A DNA stretch of 64,000 bases, taken from Caballeronia terrestris (GTDB taxonomy: Bacteria > Pseudomonadota > Gammaproteobacteria > Burkholderiales > Burkholderiaceae). The notes under the pieces were generated by a model. That model did no database searches, was not told where the DNA came from, and saw nothing but the letters and a program-made list of their open reading frames with translations. Where the stretch lies: NCBI RefSeq assembly GCF_001544515.1, contig NZ_FCOL02000005.1, forward strand, positions 171,425 to 235,424. Reading direction: 5' to 3'. Shown piece after piece: positions 25,833-35,751 of this stretch (position 1 is its first letter; each line of letters opens with the position of its first letter). The translations under genes and the position numbers were made by a program.

Positions 25833-28376
25833 GTGCGGAGGCGCTCGCCGCGTCCCTCCTCCCCTGGCGCGCTGTGCTGGACCTGGACCGTCTGCGCACT
25901 GGCGGCCGGAGCGGCGCATGCGCAAGAGGTTGAACAGCACGCCGTGCTGGACGCGCAGTTGCTCGCGCAAGTGACGCCGCCGTCGCTCGCGATCCCGCCT
26001 TCCGCGCCGATCCCCGCCACTGCGCCTGCTCGCGGCGAGCTGTATCTCGAAGTCACGATCAACGGCGCGTCGACGCAGCAAATCGCGCAATTTTTCGCGA
26101 CCGACCAGATGATCTACACGACGCCGGGCGAGTTGCGCGTCCTCGGCATCCGCACCGACGACCTGAGCGCCGATGCCAACGGCCGCGTGGCGCTCGGCCT
26201 GATCCCGGGATTGCGCTACACGTTTCGTCCGGAGCGTCAGCGTATCGACCTGCAGGTGACCGACGAGCGACGCGTGCCGGCGGCGCTGCGCAATGCGTCG
26301 CCGCGCCCGCCTGTGTCGGCAAGCGGCACGGGCCTCGTCTTCAACTACGAGGCGAGCGTGCAAACCAACTCGCCGACGCAGTACGGCCTCTACAGCGAGC
26401 AACGCTTCTTCTATCCGGGCGGCATTCTCGACAACACCGGCACCGCCTACTGGTACACAAACCAGCATCGCTACGTGCGGCTCGACACCTCGTGGAGCCA
26501 TTCCGATCCCGATTCGATGGTGACGACGCGTGTCGGCGACACGATCTCCTCATCGCTCGCCTGGACGCGGCCGGTGCGCATGGGCGGCGCGCAAGTCTCG
26601 CGCGACTTCGGGCTGCGGCCCGACCTGATCACCTATCCGGTGCCGACGCTCGCCGGTTCGGCGGCTGTGCCAAGCGCCGTCGACCTCTACGTGAACAACG
26701 TGCGCCAGTTCAGCGGTGCGACGCCGTCCGGGCCCTTCGTCATCAATGCCGTGCCGACGATCAACGGCGCGGGTGAGGCCGTGATCGTCACGCGCGACGT
26801 GCTCGGCCGCAGCGTGATGACGACGGTGTCGCTCTACATCGATTCGCGCCTGCTGTCGCCGGGCCTGACCGACTTCTCGGTCGAAGCGGGGTTCGTGAGG
26901 CGCAACTACGCGCTGAATTCCTTCGACTACGCGGGCGAGCCGTCGCTGTCGGCATCACTACGCCGGGGTCTCACCGATCATCTGACGCTCGAAGCCCACG
27001 GCGAGGCGACCCGCGGCGTCTATAACGGCGGCATGGGCGTACTGGTCGAAGTCGGGCGCGCGGGCGTTTTCAACTTCTCCGTCGCGGGCAGCGCGGGCAA
27101 CGGCGGGAACAACGCGCCGCCGCCCAATTACTACGGGAGCGGGTTTGTCGGCGGCGGCTTCGTGCCGATCGGTGTGAACACAGGCATCGTCAACAACGGC
27201 AACCCGACCGGCGCCACCCCGACTCCCGGCGGCAGCGGCGTGCAAGTGGCGGCCGGCTGGCAGTGGCGCTTGCCGGAAGTGTCAGTCGATCTTCAGGCGC
27301 AGAAGGCGTCGCCCCACTACAGCGACCTCGCCTCCGCCGAGGGCACGCCCGTGCCGCGAGCGACCTATCGCGCGACGGTGGCCGCGCCGTTCCGCGTCTT
27401 CGATTTGTCGAGCACCGCGAGCGCGAGCTGGGTCGGCCTGAACGATCCGTACTACGGCAACTCGAAGATCGGCTCGCTCGCCTACACCGTGACGTTGCCG
27501 CGCAGCATGTCCCTGTCGGCGAGCGTCTATCACGACTTCGGCGATACCAAGAACACCGGTTTATTCGTCGCGCTGAGCTTCCCGCTCGGCGGCGAGATCA
27601 ACGCGAGCGTCGATGTCGGTTCCGATCACGGCAAGCCGCTCTTCGGCGCCGCCGTCACGAAAACCGCCGATTACGGCGGCGGCTTCGGCTGGCAGGTCCA
27701 GACGTCGCGGCAGAACGACGTGCAGCAGTCGCTCGCGCAGGGTGGCTATCGCGGCAAGTACGGCGACCTGCTCGCGACCGTCGCCAACGTCCAGTCGCGC
27801 GTGTACGGCGAGCTGGACGCGTCGGGCTCCTTTGTGGTGATGGCCGGCGATGTGCTGGCCGGACGCCGCATCGACGACGCGTTCGCGCTGATCTCGACCG
27901 ATGGCGTGCCGAACGTGCCGGTGCTGCACGAGAACCGCGTGATCGGCGAGACGAACGGCGCGGGTCACCTGCTGGTGCCTGATCTCATCGCCTACGAGCC
28001 GAACCATCTGGCGATCGATCCGCTCGGCCTGCCCGCCGATACCACCGTCGCCACGACGCAGCTCAACCTCGCGCCGCAATCCCGCGCCGGCGTGCTCGCG
28101 CGCTTTCCCCTGCACGGCTTCTCGGGTGCACAACTGCTGCTGGTCGATACTGCCGGCAAGCCGCTGCCGCCGGGCACCGTGCTCGCGCATCAGGGAACGG
28201 GCAAGCGCTACGTGGTCGGCTACGACGGCCTCGCATTCGTCGACGACTTGCGCGACGCCAACACGCTTCAGGCGACGCTGCCGGACACATCCTGCGAAAT
28301 CGTCGTGCCGTTCGCCGCCAAGCGCAACACGCTGCCGACGATCGGGCCCTTGACCTGCAAACCGGAGGCCCGATGA
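25833..28376 (+). CDS. Csu-type outer membrane usher
   Basis: An 847-residue fimbrial usher: signal peptide (ends near AAHAQ), N-terminal domain (YLEVTINGAST), a long beta-barrel (repeated Y/F strands, RDFGLRPDLITYPVPTLAGSAAVPSAVDLYVNN plug region), and a C-terminal Ig-like end. It forms the secretion pore for the pilus. The GTG at 25833, four bases after the chaperone stop, is the only plausible start near the signal peptide; it has no clear Shine-Dalgarno and probably relies on coupling. Confidence 0.92.
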   Translation: MRRRSPRPSSPGALCWTWTVCALAAGAAHAQEVEQHAVLDAQLLAQVTPPSLAIPPSAPIPATAPARGELYLEVTINGASTQQIAQFFATDQMIYTTPGELRVLGIRTDDLSADANGRVALGLIPGLRYTFRPERQRIDLQVTDERRVPAALRNASPRPPVSASGTGLVFNYEASVQTNSPTQYGLYSEQRFFYPGGILDNTGTAYWYTNQHRYVRLDTSWSHSDPDSMVTTRVGDTISSSLAWTRPVRMGGAQVSRDFGLRPDLITYPVPTLAGSAAVPSAVDLYVNNVRQFSGATPSGPFVINAVPTINGAGEAVIVTRDVLGRSVMTTVSLYIDSRLLSPGLTDFSVEAGFVRRNYALNSFDYAGEPSLSASLRRGLTDHLTLEAHGEATRGVYNGGMGVLVEVGRAGVFNFSVAGSAGNGGNNAPPPNYYGSGFVGGGFVPIGVNTGIVNNGNPTGATPTPGGSGVQVAAGWQWRLPEVSVDLQAQKASPHYSDLASAEGTPVPRATYRATVAAPFRVFDLSSTASASWVGLNDPYYGNSKIGSLAYTVTLPRSMSLSASVYHDFGDTKNTGLFVALSFPLGGEINASVDVGSDHGKPLFGAAVTKTADYGGGFGWQVQTSRQNDVQQSLAQGGYRGKYGDLLATVANVQSRVYGELDASGSFVVMAGDVLAGRRIDDAFALISTDGVPNVPVLHENRVIGETNGAGHLLVPDLIAYEPNHLAIDPLGLPADTTVATTQLNLAPQSRAGVLARFPLHGFSGAQLLLVDTAGKPLPPGTVLAHQGTGKRYVVGYDGLAFVDDLRDANTLQATLPDTSCEIVVPFAAKRNTLPTIGPLTCKPEAR

Positions 28377-29347
28377 AACGGTGCATGTTCGTGCTTTTCA
28401 TCGTGCTCGCCGTGCTCTGCCCCATCAGCGGGCACGCGCAAAGCTGCACGGGCAGCGCGTCGAACCTGAATTTCGGGTCGATCAGCCCGGTGGCGGGCAC
28501 GACGACCGGCGCCTCCTCGACGATCACCATCCGTTGCACCGGCTTTCCGCTCGCGCTGCCGGTGCGCGCCTGCGTGAACCTCGGCGTCGGCAGCGGCGGC
28601 ACGACCTACGCGCCGCGGATCGCGCTGAACGGCTCGTCGCAGCTTCAGTACAACCTGTACGCGGATTCGGCCGGTGGCATCGTATGGGGGTCGCGCCGCA
28701 CGACGAGCTACAGCCCGGTCGCGGTCAATATCCCGCTGACGTCCAGCGGCGGCACTGCTTCAGGGAGCGCGACGCTGACCGTGTACGGCCGCGTGCCCGC
28801 ATCGCAGCCGGACCTCGTCGCCGGCACGTACACATCGTCTTTTGCAGGCACCGCGCAGGCGGAACTGGATTATCAGCAATACGTCATTGCCGCGCCGTCG
28901 TGCGCCACCATGTCCACGCCTGCGCTCGCGCTGCCCTTCACCGTCAGCGCGGCGGTGATCAACGACTGCACGATCTCCGCGACCAATATCAACTTCGGGA
29001 CGGCGGGCGTGCTGAGCACGACGCTCACGGCCACCGGAACGCTCACCGTGGCCTGCACGAACGACGACGTGTATTCGATCGCGTTGTCACCCGGTACCGG
29101 CAGCGGGGCGACGGTCGCGGACCGGCGCATGACCAAATCCGGCGGCAACGAGCAAGTGCGCTACCAGTTGTATCGGAACGCGGCCGGCACGATCGCGTGG
29201 GGCGACGGCACCAACGGCACGAGTACCGCGACGGGCGAAGGCACTGGCACGAGCCAGTCGTTCACTGTCTACGCGCGCGTCCTGCCCCAGACGACGCCGA
29301 GCGCCGGCACCTACGTCGACACGATCATCGCGACAATTACGTATTGA
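28373..29347 (+). CDS. Csu-type tip subunit with two spore-coat-U domains
   Basis: A 324-residue secreted protein made of two spore-coat-U domains, about residues 25-180 (CTGSASNLNFGSISP) and 195-324 (CTISATNINFG, LTVACTNDDVY, YQLYRNAAG, IIATITY). Two-domain subunits of this type (CsuE in Acinetobacter) sit at the pilus tip and bind surfaces. The start overlaps the usher stop by 4 bases (ATGA). Last gene of the pilus operon; 216 bases without a gene separate it from the sensor kinase. Confidence 0.9.
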   Translation: MKRCMFVLFIVLAVLCPISGHAQSCTGSASNLNFGSISPVAGTTTGASSTITIRCTGFPLALPVRACVNLGVGSGGTTYAPRIALNGSSQLQYNLYADSAGGIVWGSRRTTSYSPVAVNIPLTSSGGTASGSATLTVYGRVPASQPDLVAGTYTSSFAGTAQAELDYQQYVIAAPSCATMSTPALALPFTVSAAVINDCTISATNINFGTAGVLSTTLTATGTLTVACTNDDVYSIALSPGTGSGATVADRRMTKSGGNEQVRYQLYRNAAGTIAWGDGTNGTSTATGEGTGTSQSFTVYARVLPQTTPSAGTYVDTIIATITY

Positions 29348-29563
29348 ATCGCCGATTTCGCGCTCCGGCCGGCGGGTCGAACGGTCAAGCTGAAAGGAAT
29401 ATGCCCTCCTGTTCGGCAGATCGGCTGGACGCAACGATCGTTATCCTTCACGAGTGCGCAAAAGCGCCTCGACGGGGATTCGGAAAGAATTACGTCGATC
29501 GAAAGTCGAACGTCGAGCCGCAGTGAGCCGACGGCGCCAGAACCAACCGCAGGAGATGTGTAC

Positions 29564-32500
29564 TTGTCGATTCGCCAGTCTCTTACCTTCCGCATAGGCG
29601 CGTTCATCGTCTTCGTCTGTCTCGTGCTGTTCGCGATGGACGCCTGGCGCAGCCTGGCGTCGCGCCGCGTGCAACTGGCCGAAATGACGTCCGCGACCGC
29701 GAATCTCGCGCGCGCGATGGCACAGCACGCGAACGACACGATCAAGGAAGCGGATACGACGCTGATCGGCATCGTGGAGAGGGTCGAGCAGGATGGCACG
29801 AGCCCGGCCGCGCTCGACCGGCTCCATCGTTCGATGGTCTCGCGCGTCAAGGAGCTGCCGCAGCTCAACGGCCTCTTCATCTACGACAGCGACGGTGACT
29901 GGATCGTCAACTCGCAAGCGGAACTGAATCCGAAGCTCAACAACTCGGATCGCGAGTACTTCATCTTTCATCGCACGCATACGGACAAAAGCGTGCACAT
30001 CGGCCTGCCGGTGCGCAGCCGATCAACCGGAAAATGGGTGCTTCCCGTGTCGCGCCGGCTCGACGGACCGGGCGGCGAATTCGCGGGTGTCGCGCTCGCA
30101 ACCCTCGACATCGATTTCTTCTCGCGGTTCTACGACAGCCTCGATGTCGGCGAAGCCGGCGCGACCGCCTTCGTGACCGATGGCGGCATCATGGTCGTGC
30201 GCCGCCCGTTCGAGGAGCGCTTCATCGGCAAGAACGTCACGGATACGGTGCTCTTCCGCAGCCATCAATCGATGGGAACCTCGGGCTCGTTCATCTCGAA
30301 GTCGTCACAGGATGGCGTCACGCGCCTCAACAGCTTCCGTAGCCTCGAAGACTATCCGCTCTTCGTTTCCGCCGCGCTGTCCCGCGACGAAATCCTTGCC
30401 TCCTGGTGGCACGACACGCTCTGGCACGCCATCGGCACGAGTTTGCTGGTGCTGGTCCTCGCGATCTTCGGTGTTCGCCTCGTGCGGCAGGTCACCGCGC
30501 GGACCAAGATCGAACAGGAGCTGGCCGCCAGCCTGGAAACGACGCGCGCAATTCTCGACACGGCGGTCAATCCGGTCATCACCGTCGACGGCAAGGGCGC
30601 GATCCGCTCGTTCAACCGGGCCGCGGAAAGCGTGTTCGGGACGACGGCGCAAGGCATCGTCGGCCGAAATATCCGCGCTCTGGTTTCAACAGGCTCGATC
30701 GATACCTATAACGAGTACATCCGGCAGTTCATGGGCGCATCCATCAAGGCGACCGCGAGTTGCGAGGTCCTTGGCCGACGCGTGGACGGCAGTTCGTTCC
30801 CCGCACATGTATCGACCGGGTCGATGGACGTCGACGGCGACCGGCAGTTCGTCTGCGTCATCACCGATATTTCGCAGCAGAAGCAGGAGCGCCGCGAACT
30901 CGCCGATGCGCGCGACCAGTTGCTGCTGGCCGCCGATCTGGCGGAGCTCGGCATCTGGTCTTTGGACGTAACGACGGGCGCGCTGCAATGGAACGCGCGC
31001 ATGTTCCAGATCTATGAGCTTGCGGTGTCCGAACTGGGACGCCCGCTCCACGTCGACGACTGGACGGGACGCGTTCACGCCGACGATCGCGATACGGTCG
31101 CAGCGCGCCTGCAGGCTGCGCTCGAAGGCGAAGCGGAATACCTGCCGCCGTTCCGGATTGCGCTTCCGGGCGATCGTATCCGCTACGTGCAGAACGCGAT
31201 CCGCACGCATCGCGATGTCAACGGCAACGTCGTCACGGTAACCGGCGTGAGTCACGACGTGACCGACCAGCACGATCTGGAACTGCACCTGCGCACGGCC
31301 AAGGAACGCGCTGACACGGCGAGCGCGGCGAAATCCACGTTTCTCGCCAACATGAGCCACGAGATTCGCACGCCGATGAACGCGGTGCTCGGCATGCTGC
31401 ATCTCGCGCAGATGACGAGTCTGAACCGCCGTCAGCGCGACTACGTCACGAACGCGGAAACGGCGGCGAAATCGCTGCTCAGCCTGCTCAACGACATCCT
31501 CGATTACTCGAAGATCGAAGCAGGCAAGTTGCACCTCGAACCGCATCCGTTCGAATTCGAAACGGTGATGCAGGACCTCGGTGTCGTGCTCGCCGGCAAT
31601 CAGGGAACGAAAGACGTCGAATTGCTGTTCGACCTCGATCCGCGCCTGCCTGCCATCACCACCGGCGACAGCCTTCGTCTGCAACAGGTGCTGATCAACC
31701 TCGCGGGCAACGCGCTCAAGTTCACTTCGCACGGTCAGGTTGTCGTCAGCGTGAAGCGGCTTGAAGCGCTGGACCGCGCGGTGACCGTGCGCATTTCGGT
31801 GAGCGACAGCGGCATCGGCATCAGCGACGAGCAACTGAGCCGCATCTTCGATGGCTTTACTCAGGCCGAAGCCTCGACGTCGCGCCGCTTCGGCGGATCG
31901 GGACTCGGGCTCGTGATCTGCAAGCGCCTGATCGAGTTGATGGGCAGCGAATTGAAGGTCGAGAGCCGGCTCGGCGAAGGCAGCCGCTTCTGGTTCGACG
32001 TCGAACTCGGGACCGAAGTCGAGCATCAGGCCGTCCCGCATCATGCTGCGGCCGAGGTCGAGCGTCCGGTGCGCCTCCTGATCGTCGATGACAATCGCAT
32101 CGCCGCGCAAGTCCTGTGGCGCACGATCACCGCGCTCGGCTGGGAAGCCGATATCGACTACAGCGGTATCGATGCCGTCGAGCGGATCGCCGACTATTCA
32201 CGCAAGGGAAATCGCTACGACATGGTGCTGATGGACTGGCGCATGCCGGATCTCGACGGACTGAATGCAGCTAAGCTCATCAACACGCAGCATTGCGACG
32301 GCTCGCCTCCGGTCGTGATGATGATCACCGCCTATGGCCGTGAGGTCCTCGCCGAAACGCAGGACCATCAAGCGGCGCCGTTCGCCGGATTTCTGACCAA
32401 GCCGGTCACGCCGAAGCAGATCAAGGCCGCCGTGCTCGATGCACTGGCCGGCGAGAACGTGCAGCGGCCCGCGCAGCCGGTCGCCGCGACTCGGCGCTCG

Positions 32501-33514
32501 AACCGTCTCAGCGGACTGAACCTGCTCGTCGTCGAGGACAACGCGCTGAACCGCCAGGTCGCCGAGGGCTTGCTGGTCGCGGAAGGCGCGTCGGTCCGCA
32601 TCGCGGAAAGCGGGCAAGCCGGTGTCGCCATGGTTCTGGACTCGGGCTCCACTTTCGATGCCGTCCTCATGGACATTCAGATGCCGGATCTCGATGGTCT
32701 CGAAGCCACGCGGCTCATCCGCGAGGATGATCGATTCGCGAAGCTGCCCGTGATCGCGATGACCGCAAACGCATCGGATACCGACCGGCAAGCGTGCCTC
32801 GATGCTGGCATGAATGATCACGTGGGCAAACCGATCGACGTCGAACGGCTCGTCGCCGTGCTGGTCGCGCACGCCGCTTCGTCGCAAGAACGCGCCGAAC
32901 CGGTTGCATCGAACACGGTATCGGACCATGCGCTCATCGAGCCGCGCGATTCGATCATCGCGCGCTTCGGCGGTAACGTCGAACTGATTCGAAGCGCGTT
33001 GTCGGGCTTTCTCGCGCAGGGCGAGCAGCAACTGACGCAGCTCGCCGACCGCGTCGAAGCCGAGGATGCGCCGGGCAGCGCATCGATCCTTCACGCGATC
33101 AAGGGCGCTTCGGGAACCGTGGGCGCGCGCGGTCTTTGGAAGCTATCGAGCGGGCTCGAGAGAGAACTGCTGGATGGCGGCGCCATCGCAAGCGTCGCCG
33201 AAAACCTCGCCTATCTGCGGCAGCTTCTCGAAGAAAGCGCTCGCGAGCTCGCCGCTCGTTTCACTGAAGAGCCGACGCGTGTCCCCGCTCAGCCGATCGA
33301 TTCGATCGAACCTGGCGAGTGGCAAACGCGAATGCAAGAAATACTTCATCTGCTGGAATCGTCCAACCTGCAGGCGATTTCGCTTTCGGAAGCGCTGTCG
33401 TCGCAAACGCCGTCGGAGCAGCGGCCGGGGTTCGACTCTTTCCTCGCCCGCGTCAGGGCACTCGACTTTTCGCGAGCCTCCGCGATGGCGCGCAACTTGC
33501 TGGAGCACGTTTGA
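29564..33514 (+). CDS. Hybrid sensor histidine kinase with two receivers and Hpt domain
   Basis: A 1316-residue membrane phosphorelay kinase. Order: TM helix (8-25), periplasmic double-Cache-like sensor (about 30-285), second TM (about 288-308), two PAS domains (about 330-445, 455-570), HisKA with His599 (NMSHEIRTPMN), HATPase (LINLAGNALKF, DSGIGI, GSGLGL), receiver 1 with Asp891 (LMDWRMPDLDG), receiver 2 with Asp1037 (LMDIQMPDLDG), and Hpt with His1177 (LHAIKGASGTVG). TTG at 29564 is preferred because AGGAG (29551-29555) lies 8 bases before it; a GTG at 29558 would leave only 2. It follows the pilus operon and is one base from the diguanylate cyclase gene, so all three may be one system. The Cache ligand is unknown. 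Confidence 0.92.
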   Translation: MSIRQSLTFRIGAFIVFVCLVLFAMDAWRSLASRRVQLAEMTSATANLARAMAQHANDTIKEADTTLIGIVERVEQDGTSPAALDRLHRSMVSRVKELPQLNGLFIYDSDGDWIVNSQAELNPKLNNSDREYFIFHRTHTDKSVHIGLPVRSRSTGKWVLPVSRRLDGPGGEFAGVALATLDIDFFSRFYDSLDVGEAGATAFVTDGGIMVVRRPFEERFIGKNVTDTVLFRSHQSMGTSGSFISKSSQDGVTRLNSFRSLEDYPLFVSAALSRDEILASWWHDTLWHAIGTSLLVLVLAIFGVRLVRQVTARTKIEQELAASLETTRAILDTAVNPVITVDGKGAIRSFNRAAESVFGTTAQGIVGRNIRALVSTGSIDTYNEYIRQFMGASIKATASCEVLGRRVDGSSFPAHVSTGSMDVDGDRQFVCVITDISQQKQERRELADARDQLLLAADLAELGIWSLDVTTGALQWNARMFQIYELAVSELGRPLHVDDWTGRVHADDRDTVAARLQAALEGEAEYLPPFRIALPGDRIRYVQNAIRTHRDVNGNVVTVTGVSHDVTDQHDLELHLRTAKERADTASAAKSTFLANMSHEIRTPMNAVLGMLHLAQMTSLNRRQRDYVTNAETAAKSLLSLLNDILDYSKIEAGKLHLEPHPFEFETVMQDLGVVLAGNQGTKDVELLFDLDPRLPAITTGDSLRLQQVLINLAGNALKFTSHGQVVVSVKRLEALDRAVTVRISVSDSGIGISDEQLSRIFDGFTQAEASTSRRFGGSGLGLVICKRLIELMGSELKVESRLGEGSRFWFDVELGTEVEHQAVPHHAAAEVERPVRLLIVDDNRIAAQVLWRTITALGWEADIDYSGIDAVERIADYSRKGNRYDMVLMDWRMPDLDGLNAAKLINTQHCDGSPPVVMMITAYGREVLAETQDHQAAPFAGFLTKPVTPKQIKAAVLDALAGENVQRPAQPVAATRRSNRLSGLNLLVVEDNALNRQVAEGLLVAEGASVRIAESGQAGVAMVLDSGSTFDAVLMDIQMPDLDGLEATRLIREDDRFAKLPVIAMTANASDTDRQACLDAGMNDHVGKPIDVERLVAVLVAHAASSQERAEPVASNTVSDHALIEPRDSIIARFGGNVELIRSALSGFLAQGEQQLTQLADRVEAEDAPGSASILHAIKGASGTVGARGLWKLSSGLERELLDGGAIASVAENLAYLRQLLEESARELAARFTEEPTRVPAQPIDSIEPGEWQTRMQEILHLLESSNLQAISLSEALSSQTPSEQRPGFDSFLARVRALDFSRASAMARNLLEHV

Positions 33515-33515
33515 G

Positions 33516-34457
33516 ATGGACGATTTTCTGCATAGCTGGCAGCTTCACGCAAACCGGCGTCCCAAACTGCTGATCGCCGATGACCAGCCCGTGATCATCC
33601 GCGTGCTGTTCGAGTTGTTTCGCGAAAGCTGTGACGTGTTCATGGCGACGAGCGGCGCGCAGGCGATTCAGGTGTGTCAAACCGAGATGCCCGATTTGAT
33701 CCTGCTCGACGTGGTCATGGATGACCTCGACGGACACGAGGTCTGCCGGCGCCTGAAAGCGGACCCGACCACGAGCGGCGTGCCCGTGATCTTCATCACG
33801 TCGCAGGATCAGGAAGACGACGAGGTCAAGGGTCTCGAACTCGGCGCCGTCGATTTCATCGTCAAGCCGATCAATCCGGTCGTCACGCGCGCCCGCGTGC
33901 GCACTCATCTGACGCTCAAGCTGCAAGGCGATCTGCTGCGTGCGAGCGCGCTGCTCGACGGCCTGACGGGCGTCGCGAACCGCCGCAAGTTCGACGAAGA
34001 CTTCCAGGCCGACTGGCGGCATTGTATTCGCGAGAATGCGCCGCTGTCGCTTGTGATCGTCGATGTGGATTACTTCAAGCGCTATAACGACCGTTACGGG
34101 CATCAGGCGGGAGACGGTTGCCTGAAGGCCGTCGCGCGGGCGCTCTCGGAGACGTTGCGACGCCCCTACGACACCGTCGCGCGATATGGCGGCGAAGAAT
34201 TCGCGTGCCTCTTGCCTAAGACGGCCTTGCCCGGCGCGGTCAATATCGCCGAGCGCATGCTGGCGGCCGTGCGCGCGCTGGCGATCGAACATGTGGCGTC
34301 CGCGGTCGAGCCGTGGGTGACGATTTCGCTTGGCGTGGCATCGGTCGCACCGGCTCGCGATCTCTCGCCCGCCGGCCTGTTGCGCGCCGCGGATGACGCG
34401 CTGTATGCCGCCAAACTAGCCGGGCGCGCTCGGGTGAATGTCGCTGTCGGCGCGTAG
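33516..34457 (+). CDS. Response-regulator diguanylate cyclase (REC-GGDEF)
   Basis: A 313-residue cytoplasmic protein: receiver domain (1-130; Asp65 in LILLDVV, Lys118 in VKPIN) and GGDEF domain (145-310) with an intact active site GGEEF at 225-229. An RxxD inhibitory site (RPYD, 216-219) sits exactly five residues before it, so product inhibition by c-di-GMP is expected. It starts one base after the hybrid kinase stop codon and is almost certainly its output. It would convert kinase signalling into c-di-GMP, which typically promotes adhesion. Confidence 0.93.
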   Translation: MDDFLHSWQLHANRRPKLLIADDQPVIIRVLFELFRESCDVFMATSGAQAIQVCQTEMPDLILLDVVMDDLDGHEVCRRLKADPTTSGVPVIFITSQDQEDDEVKGLELGAVDFIVKPINPVVTRARVRTHLTLKLQGDLLRASALLDGLTGVANRRKFDEDFQADWRHCIRENAPLSLVIVDVDYFKRYNDRYGHQAGDGCLKAVARALSETLRRPYDTVARYGGEEFACLLPKTALPGAVNIAERMLAAVRALAIEHVASAVEPWVTISLGVASVAPARDLSPAGLLRAADDALYAAKLAGRARVNVAVGA

Positions 34458-34462
34458 ACGCC

Positions 34463-34498
34463 AAAAAGCGAGGCAACTTTCATTGCCTCGCTTCTTTT
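34463..34498. terminator. Bidirectional rho-independent terminator
   Basis: AAGCGAGGCAA (34466-34476) and TTGCCTCGCTT (34483-34493) form a perfect 11-bp stem with a 6-base loop. The plus strand continues CTTTT and the minus strand has a five-T run (A at 34463-34467). It ends both the cyclase operon and the convergent tandem-receiver gene. Confidence 0.88.
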
Positions 34499-34520
34499 GA
34501 GCTTCAGATCGGTTCAGGCT

Positions 34521-35369
34521 TTAAGAGCGATCGGTTTGCGCAGCGCTTACGAAGAGCGTCGCCGCCTCTTCCTCGGTCTTGCGTTGGATCGCGAGTGCGT
34601 TCTTGACGCGCTCACGGAAAACCACCGCATCGAACGGCCGGAAGATGACATCGGATGCACCGAGGTCGAAGGCGCGGCGCTCGATCTCGGCGTCGAACGC
34701 TTGGCCGAGAACGATCACCGGAACGTCGCGCTGAGCACGCGACAACGCTTTCAGCACGTCCGTGCCATGCGTATCCACGTCGAGCAGGATCAGGTCGAAA
34801 CGATGATTAAAAGCGAGATTCAATGCGGCTTCACTTTCGCGCGCGAATTGCAACTCGCCGATGTCGGCCAGTGTTTGCAGCAATTCCCGCTCGGCGGCGT
34901 CACCAGCGACCAGCGCCAGCACATGCGCAGGCGATGCGGCATCCGTCGCCTTTGCTCCCTGCGAGCGTTGGCGCTTGCGCAGCTGCGCATGCACCCGCGC
35001 TTGCAATTGCGAGGCGACGAACGGTTTGGTCAGGTAGTCGGCGGCGCCCATTCTGAGCGCGTCGAGTTCCAGCGCGGGAGCATCGTGGCTCGTTACGAAA
35101 ATCACGGGAACGTCCTTGAGTTCGGGGTCGTTCTTCAGCACCTCGCATACGTCGAAGCCGGTCATGCTGGGAAGATTCGCGTCGAGCAGGATTACGTCGG
35201 GCTTGCACTCGCGCGCGAGCGCCAGCGCGCCTTCGCCGGTCGTCGCGAACCGTTGATCGGGGAAATCGACGAGCAGTTGACCGATGAGGCGGATGGTCGT
35301 GACATCGTCGTCGACGATCAGGATGCGCGCTTTTTGCGCCAAGAGGCGGGATGCGACCGGTTCGTTCAT
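34521..35369 (-). CDS. Tandem-receiver protein, second receiver degenerate
   Basis: A 282-residue protein of two receiver domains and no output domain. Receiver 1 (14-130) is complete: DDD at 20-22, phospho-acceptor Asp63 (VILLDANLP), Thr93, Lys115 (TKPF). Receiver 2 (148-265) keeps Asp197 (LILLDVDT) but lacks the N-terminal acidic pair and has Arg244 where Lys is required (VIFRPFD), so it is probably not phosphorylated normally. The start at 35369 gives a natural receiver N-terminus; an in-frame ATG at 35432 adds 21 residues. It is convergent with the kinase/cyclase operon and may be a phosphate sink or adaptor for it. Confidence 0.85.
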   Translation of the reverse strand: MNEPVASRLLAQKARILIVDDDVTTIRLIGQLLVDFPDQRFATTGEGALALARECKPDVILLDANLPSMTGFDVCEVLKNDPELKDVPVIFVTSHDAPALELDALRMGAADYLTKPFVASQLQARVHAQLRKRQRSQGAKATDAASPAHVLALVAGDAAERELLQTLADIGELQFARESEAALNLAFNHRFDLILLDVDTHGTDVLKALSRAQRDVPVIVLGQAFDAEIERRAFDLGASDVIFRPFDAVVFRERVKNALAIQRKTEEEAATLFVSAAQTDRS

Positions 35370-35751
35370 TGGTTTACCGTCAAGTTTGTTGGAAGGCCGG
35401 GCCCGGTGGACGAACGCCAGGCACCCTTTCATCCATTATCGACTCGAAGAGGCCGGTCAATCCGTCAAACACCGGTGGGAAACAGGCCTATTTCGCGTCG
35501 AGTATCAGGGAGATTTGTCGCGGCGCTCGAGGTTAACCGCAATTGCCGGCCGTCGCCAATTTGCCTTAAAAACACCGGCTCGTTCTGCCCCTTTCGCGTT
35601 AGTGCGGCAACGCAACAGTATTTTGCAATCTGAAGGAATGTGGGTAACAATGTGAACCGCTTCCGGAAGGATATTGGGTGCCCATAACACTTCGGAGTCT
35701 TGTTTAAACGACACATCGGCGAAACTCATCGCTTACAGGAGATCGAAGTCA
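35370..35751. other. Divergent intergenic region
   Basis: 382 bases between the divergent tandem-receiver gene and the hypothetical gene at 35752. Both promoters must lie here. The right half is AT-richer (around 35560-35720). I see no credible coding frame and no clear operator. Confidence 0.4.
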
